A stretch of 64,000 nucleotides of DNA from Nymphaea colorata. Its lineage: Eukaryota > Streptophyta > Magnoliopsida > Nymphaeales > Nymphaeaceae. The notes below the pieces were generated by a model that was given only the letters and a program-made list of their open reading frames with translations, ran no database searches and was not told the origin of the DNA. Location of the stretch: NCBI RefSeq assembly GCF_008831285.2, contig NC_045151.1:11212571-11276570 (forward strand). Direction: 5' to 3'. Below, in pieces: positions 58,265-64,000 of the stretch. The translations under genes were made by a program, and so were the position numbers. Position 1 is the first letter of the stretch, and every line of letters begins with the position of its first letter.

Positions 58265-61200
58265 TGTCACACCCCAATCTTTTGACCTCAAATAACTTTT
58301 AAAAAAAAAAACATAAAACATTAAGGTGCAACGACCAAACGATTCAAAAGGAAATGAGCTATGCAATTCAAAACAATGGAGCAAACTTTCATTTATATAA
58401 CAATTTTCAGTTCATATAAAAATCACATCATACTTCTCAATAATACATTTGACAAGAATGCCCCTAAATCATAACATTGATGTCTAACAAAAACAAGACA
58501 TCAATATGACCAAAACAAGACGCGCCGACATTACAATAGACCCAAAACTTCTCCAGTAGGATGTGAGTAGAGACATCTGTTCAACCTGATGCTCTGAGTT
58601 TGCCAAAACCTGAAAAAGAAAGACAACTGAAGGCTTAGCCTTTGCAGTATAGCAAAAAGCCAGATAAATTCCAAACCCTCTAAGATAAGGGCTCAAATAT
58701 GAGATATGATAAATATGAAAGCAAATCACTATCATGTCGTGATAGGGCATACATTCACATGACTTGTCATGGAAGTCCCTCACATATACTACAACATGTA
58801 AAGGTCATCAGTGGCCACAATAGCACATTCATTAGTCACATGCAATTCATGCATGAACACATCATTTAGAATCACTTCATTCACATTCTTTTTATTTGCA
58901 CTAACTTTAGTAAATTGACAGTTCATGTGGGTGCAAACACAGACACGTTCACACCACGAGCGACCTACAGTTGGGAGACAAGCCCCGTGGTGGCTCAAAA
59001 CAATATAAATCCATTCACGCTGCAGCGGTAGAGCACTCATCCATGGATGTGTGAATTCCAAGGAGAGATACTCAGCCTTTTCTATGACACCCAGGTTGGA
59101 AAGGCGAGAGCCCAATGCTCCAAGCACATCACACAATGAAATCCTGGGGCCTCGCACCGCCTGTGCTTCGAGCATGCGAGGTCAGTAGCAAAGGCGGGAC
59201 ATCTCCCAAACACATTGCCACAACCCACTGGCCTCTCATCTCTTATTTTTTCTTACTTATAATTATGATTGCATATTCACAAAATGATCCGCTAGCTCAT
59301 GAGGTTGGTTCACTTCACGAGTATACCCTCACCTCTAATCGCATCCACATGAGAGCTACACATATAGTTAACATTCTTAACTAGTCTCATAACATTACGA
59401 GTACAATTATCCTTCAATTTCATTCATTTGCATTTATGCCCATGACAATGCATGTGCAACATATCACAACATTCACATTAATTACACACATCAATCACAT
59501 CTTTCAAAAATTAGCCAAACCACAAACAGTAGTCTCAATCCATGATTGGCTCGTAGCTATCCTATGCAATTATCATTCTATGATGCTTTCTAATGTACAT
59601 TGGGGTCGAGGAGATACTCGACTCAATATTCCACCTCATAGGTCCTGAGCAGTGATGGATTCTAGCATGCACATGCAATTGTAGAGTAATTTTCAAAACA
59701 AAACTTATAGTGGTTTTCAAAACGAAACTTATCTCATAACAAATCAATCACATGCATACATACATTCAATCACAATAATTTCATAGGATCTAACGATCCT
59801 AAAAACACACATTCAAAGGTTGGCCCCAGGCAGGGATTTGCCTAGAACGCCGCCATACTTGCCGTGCGTCGCCAAATAGCCCCAAAATGCCTCGAGCTTC
59901 GAATCATGTTGCTCAAGGCCTACTTGACGTGCCAGGTGTACCTGCAAACATAAGCAAGTGATAAATTCTCTACTCTTTTAGTTTTACAATATATACAAGT
60001 ATAAAATACAATCATTGAGGCAGGTCATCGTCTCAAGATGGTGTCGACGGGTAGTGTTGACCCACAAAGCCCTCCAATAGGTCTCTTCCTAACTCTTTGA
60101 GGTTGTCACAAAATAATTTAAGCTCTGCGCTTTCGATTTGAACCAATCACTAATCTGTTTCTCCTTTGCTTCCTTAGTTGAGGTGTCTACCCTGCAATCA
60201 AGTTTCCCAACATACGACGTATATGCACATCAATAAAAGAACATTTCTTGATCTCGTTAAAACGGTTTTAAACCTTCTCAACATCGTCAAAATCTCTATC
60301 ATGTTTTGAAATCACTTCAAAAATCAACTCATCATCCTAAAAAGACAATTATACACGTAGATTCTCCTCCTTTTCAAAATAGTCATAAACTTTTCCTAAA
60401 ATAACAACATTGCTAATATGCATTCCAAATCATCAAACCATGAGTCTAGCATGATCAAATAATAACTATACATGCAGTAACAGTAAATTTTAAATAATTT
60501 AAACTTGATTAGGCCTCGCTCATCCCAATCTTAGTGTTCAAACTGACGCAAATCTCCTAGTAGCCACCTCAAATGTTTGATTGATCCCCTAGCAACAAAA
60601 ATCATACAATTCCACCACTACCAATGCCGTCTATTCGCTGCTACGAGGGAAAGAACGCATTCCCAAACTGCAATCCAATCCAACAGCCACAAAAGATTCA
60701 AAATCAACGAAAAGGATGTTTAAGAGAGGGGTCTGTCATTAGAAGAGACCCACAGTAGTTGTGAGGGTGGCTGAAAATGAGTGAGAAAGGGCACGAGAGG
60801 ATGGAAGTGAGGGACAAACATTACACGAAAAGGGGAAAACGGCAATGGAGCACAAAGAGAGCGAAACAGAGTGTTCGGATGAAGGAGAAGGCACTGGCGC
60901 AAGACAAAGAGAGTGTAGACAGGTAGAAGAGATAGACAAAGAGAGCGAGAGAGAATGCAGAGGAAGACGTGAGCAGAGAGACGAGAGAGTGGGTAGCGAG
61001 ACAACATTGATAGAGAGGGGAGAGGGTTGCGAAGGAGGGAGGCCATGCGGCTGAGAAAGGCAGGCAGTGAGTGCGTGGGCAAAGGGACATACATACGGGT
61101 AATGGAACTGGGAGAAGAGAAGAGAAAGGAGAAAGGAGAACGAGAGAAATCAGCGAGCTTACCCCAACGCCACCGCACCTCCGCCGCTGCATATCCTCTG

Positions 61201-61382
61201 CCTTCTTCTTCTCTGCGTCTGATGCTCTCCTGTGGGCTGAGAGACAACGAAGAGGGAGATCGAGGGAGAAGAGACAGAGAGGAAGGGAGAGCCAGTGTCG
61301 GGCTCCCCTTCAAGCTTGGAGTTCAGGTTCAGGTTTGGACATGCTCCAGCCCAACCTAAATTAAAAAAGAACGAGTGTTACA
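58265..61382 (-). repeat. long Gypsy LTR B, 3.1 kb
   Basis: Minus strand from TGTAACACTCG (61382) to GGGGTGTGACA (58265). It is the 3' LTR of element B, whose internal region follows at higher coordinates. The GA-rich block is at about 60770-61300. The five bases AAGCA at 58260-58264 are the predicted target duplication. Confidence 0.85.
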
Positions 61383-62110
61383 TTCTACCCTCCTTAAATA
61401 AAATTGTCCTCGAAATTTAGATCATACGTCAATGTAAGAACAGATGTGGATACTTCTTTTGCATATCATCATCGAGTCCTCATGTGTTCTCCTTCAACCT
61501 ATGGTGTTGTCATTCCACTGTCACTAAAGGAATTCTCTTAGTGTGAAGCACTTACTCTCTTTGACCTATAATTCTAATAGGCTTTTCTTTTATTGTCAAA
61601 ACATCTTGTACCTGAATACCTTGAAAGTCAATCACAGATGTAGGATTCGGTACGTACTTTCGAAACATAGAAACATGGAAAACGTCATGAACATGACTTA
61701 AATTAGGTGGTACTGCCACTGTATGCCACATCTCCGACCTTCTCTAATATCTCAAAAGATCCAATGAACCTCGGGCTCAACTTTCCTTTAATACCAAATC
61801 GAAAAACACCTTTAGTAGGAGAAATATTTAAGAACACATGATCACCAACCTCAAAAGTCAACTCTCTATGTCAAATGTCGGCATAACTTTTCTGCCTACT
61901 CTAAGCAGTCAACAACTTTTTCCTTATCAATTATACTTGGTTGATGTAATGCTGCAATACCAAAGGGTTTTCGATCTTGCCATCACCCAAATCAATCCAA
62001 CAAGCAGACGATCTGCATGACCTTTCATACAAGGCCTCAAAAGGTGTCATCCTGATACTAGAGTAATAACAGTTATTATATGCAAACTCTGTCACCTTCA
62101 AATGTTTATC

Positions 62111-62849
62111 TCATTCTCCTTTCCAATGTAAGACACATGCACACAGAATGTCCTCTAAGGTTTGAATGGTCCTCTCAGATTGCCCATCAATTTGAGGGTG
62201 AAACGATGTGCTTAGCTTAAGCTTCGAACCCAAGGTCTTTTGCAATTGCCCCCAAAACCTAGAGGTAAGATGTGAATCTCGATCCACAATAATAAACTTT
62301 GCCACTCCATGCAATCTCACTATCACGCCAATATATAACTTTGCAAGACTTTCCAATCATTGACTTATTCTGATTGGCAGAAAATGAGCAGACTTCGTAA
62401 GTCGATCAACAATCACCCATATGGCACCAAGTTGTCTTCTAGTGGGTGGCAAACCAACCACAAAATTCATCATAATGTTCTCTCATTTCCACACTGGAAT
62501 ATCTATCATCTGCAACAAGTCTCTGGTCATTGATGTTCTGCTTTGGCCCGCTGGCAAACTAAGCATTTTGTCATATATTCTGTAATTTCATGCTTCATTC
62601 CAGGCCACCAAAAATTTCGTTTCATATCTTGAAACATCTTTGTACTGCCAGGGTTATAGAAAATTTAGATTTTTGAGATTCATCAAGTAATTGACCCATT
62701 ACCCCTTCATTTCTAGGGACCAACAATTTTTGTCGAAACCACAATGAATCATCTTCATTTCGATACCAAAGGGAATCTGCCTTCTTATTTTCTTTCATAT
62801 TTTTAACAGAATCAAGATCCTCATTTTGCTTCAATATATGCTCTTCCAA
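62111..62849 (-). pseudogene. Gypsy element B integrase fragments
   Basis: The segment near 62622-62849 (SLWFRQKLLVP) precedes the integrase. 62111-62356 reads FIIVDRDSHLTSRFWGQLQ and TSFHPQIDGQSERTIQTLE, part of the catalytic core. Stops separate them. Confidence 0.8.
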
Positions 62850-63216
62850 TAGAGGATGTCGTATTAGGCAGTCATTGTTGCTTTGTTCTCATCACCTATG
62901 TGAGGCTGTCATGCTATCATATCTTGCAACAACATCCAAGAGTGATTCATCATACTGCATAACGTCGCCTTAGCATGTCTGCTCCAAGCATCGGCCAGTA
63001 CATTCGCTTTTCCTAGATGATATGATATTTTGAAATCATAGTCTTTTTAAGTATTCAATTCATTTTTTTTTGTCTCAGATTGAGATCCTTTTGGGAGAAT
63101 ATGTACTTCAATAAATTGTGGTCTGTAAGCACCTCAAATATTGCCTTATGGAGATAGTGTCTCCATATCTTCAATGTGAATACTACCGCTCCCAATTCCA
63201 AATCATGAGTGGGATA

Positions 63217-63498
63217 CTATTTCTCATGTGCCTTCAATTGTCTTGATGCATAAGCCACTACACATCCATGTTGTGTCAATACATAACCATAACTGATTTT
63301 CGATGCATTGGTGTACAACACAAATCCATAATGGCACGATGGAAACATCAAAATAGGGGCGATGGTAAGCTTGACCTTGAGAGTTTGGAAACTCTTTTCG
63401 CACTCCTCATTCCAAACAAACTTCACTCCTTTTCTTAATAGCTTAGTCATGAGTGTAACTATTTTTGAAAGTCTTGTACAAACTTGTGATAGTATCAT
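63217..63498 (-). pseudogene. Gypsy element B RNase H fragment
   Basis: FVWNEECEKSFQTLK, then FVLYTNASKISYGYVLTQ and AYASRQLKAHE. The first catalytic-type Asp of the TDAS motif is Asn here. Confidence 0.82.
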
Positions 63499-63522
63499 GT
63501 CAATCCCAAAAAGCTTCTAACC

Positions 63523-63900
63523 TCAACCTGTACTGTCAACAAAAAAAATAACAAATTGATCCAAGTAGTTTTGAAAAACCTGATTCATGAAGTCCATAAA
63601 TGTTGCGGGAGCATTGGTCAACCCAAAAGGCATGACCATAAATTCATAGTGCCCATATCTCATTCGAAAAGCAGTCTTCGCAACATCTTTCTCCCGTATC
63701 AAGAGTTGATAATAACATGTCATCAGATCGATCTTAGAGAATACCTTTGCATTCTTGAGCTGATCAAATAAGTCTTCAATTCTAAGAAACAGATACTTAT
63801 TCTTGTTGGTGACTTGATTCAACATGCGGTAATATATATACAAGCGCATCGTTCCATCCTTCTTTTTAACAAACAAAACGGGTGCTTTCGAAAGTGACAC
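63523..63900 (-). pseudogene. Gypsy element B reverse transcriptase fragment
   Basis: [38 protein letters not shown] and [15 protein letters not shown] are reverse-transcriptase motifs. The catalytic box reads FFVDST, so the second Asp is lost and the frame breaks there. Confidence 0.85.
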
Positions 63901-64000
63901 ACTAGGTCAAGTGAAGTCCTTATCTAGGAGCTCTTGCAATTGCTTCTTCAATTCTTCTAACTCTGTTGGTGCCATACAGTATGATGCCTCAGAAATTGGA

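Larger units (their letters stand above)
61383..64000 (-). mobile_element. Gypsy element B internal region, runs past the window end
   Basis: Minus-strand chromovirus-type pol, 3' end at 61383, in the order reverse transcriptase, RNase H, integrase, C-terminal module. It is heavily mutated. Together with LTR B it is the 3' part of an element whose gag and 5' LTR lie beyond the window. Confidence 0.87.

Overview
The window is nuclear DNA from a flowering plant, species not determinable by eye. The evidence is GT-AG introns in conserved plant genes, long AT-rich intergenic stretches, and a dense, nested set of plant transposable elements with tRNA-Met primer sites. Nothing looks bacterial or organellar.

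Region 1 (about 1.5-27.1 kb) is one minus-strand gene: a DNA polymerase V / POL5 / MYBBP1A-family nucleolar protein. I can follow it through eight exons with consistent phases, giving an open frame of about 1266 codons. Two of its introns hold large nested insertions. Intron 7 carries an 8.8-kb hAT element with a perfect 19-bp terminal inverted repeat and an 8-bp target duplication, and a 5.4-kb Copia element is inserted inside its transposase exon. Intron 3 carries a small hAT-like element containing a 5.5-kb chromodomain Gypsy element. All transposon coding regions are broken, but the host exons are intact.

Region 2 (27-35 kb) is an intergenic stretch, then a two-exon minus-strand APO-family gene (APO4-like, 301 codons).

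Region 3 (36-46 kb) is a decayed second Copia element lacking its reverse-transcriptase catalytic motif, followed by intergenic DNA with relic LTR sequence, dispersed repeats and a strong inverted repeat.

Region 4 (46.4-47.8 kb) is a two-exon minus-strand ubiquitin-RUB (NEDD8-like) fusion gene. Its RUB half stops early and its ubiquitin half carries two substitutions. A long GA tract and a 97-bp tandem duplication lie upstream.

Region 5 (48-54 kb) is intergenic and includes a RAPTOR pseudogene fragment that keeps its exon-intron layout.

Region 6 (54-64 kb) is a nested pair of related minus-strand chromovirus-type Gypsy elements with LTRs of about 2.8-3.1 kb, running off the right edge. I saw no undescribed functional system. 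The most unusual items are the truncated ubiquitin-RUB gene, the LTR shared between two internal regions, and the in-frame duplication of a Copia gag-protease junction.
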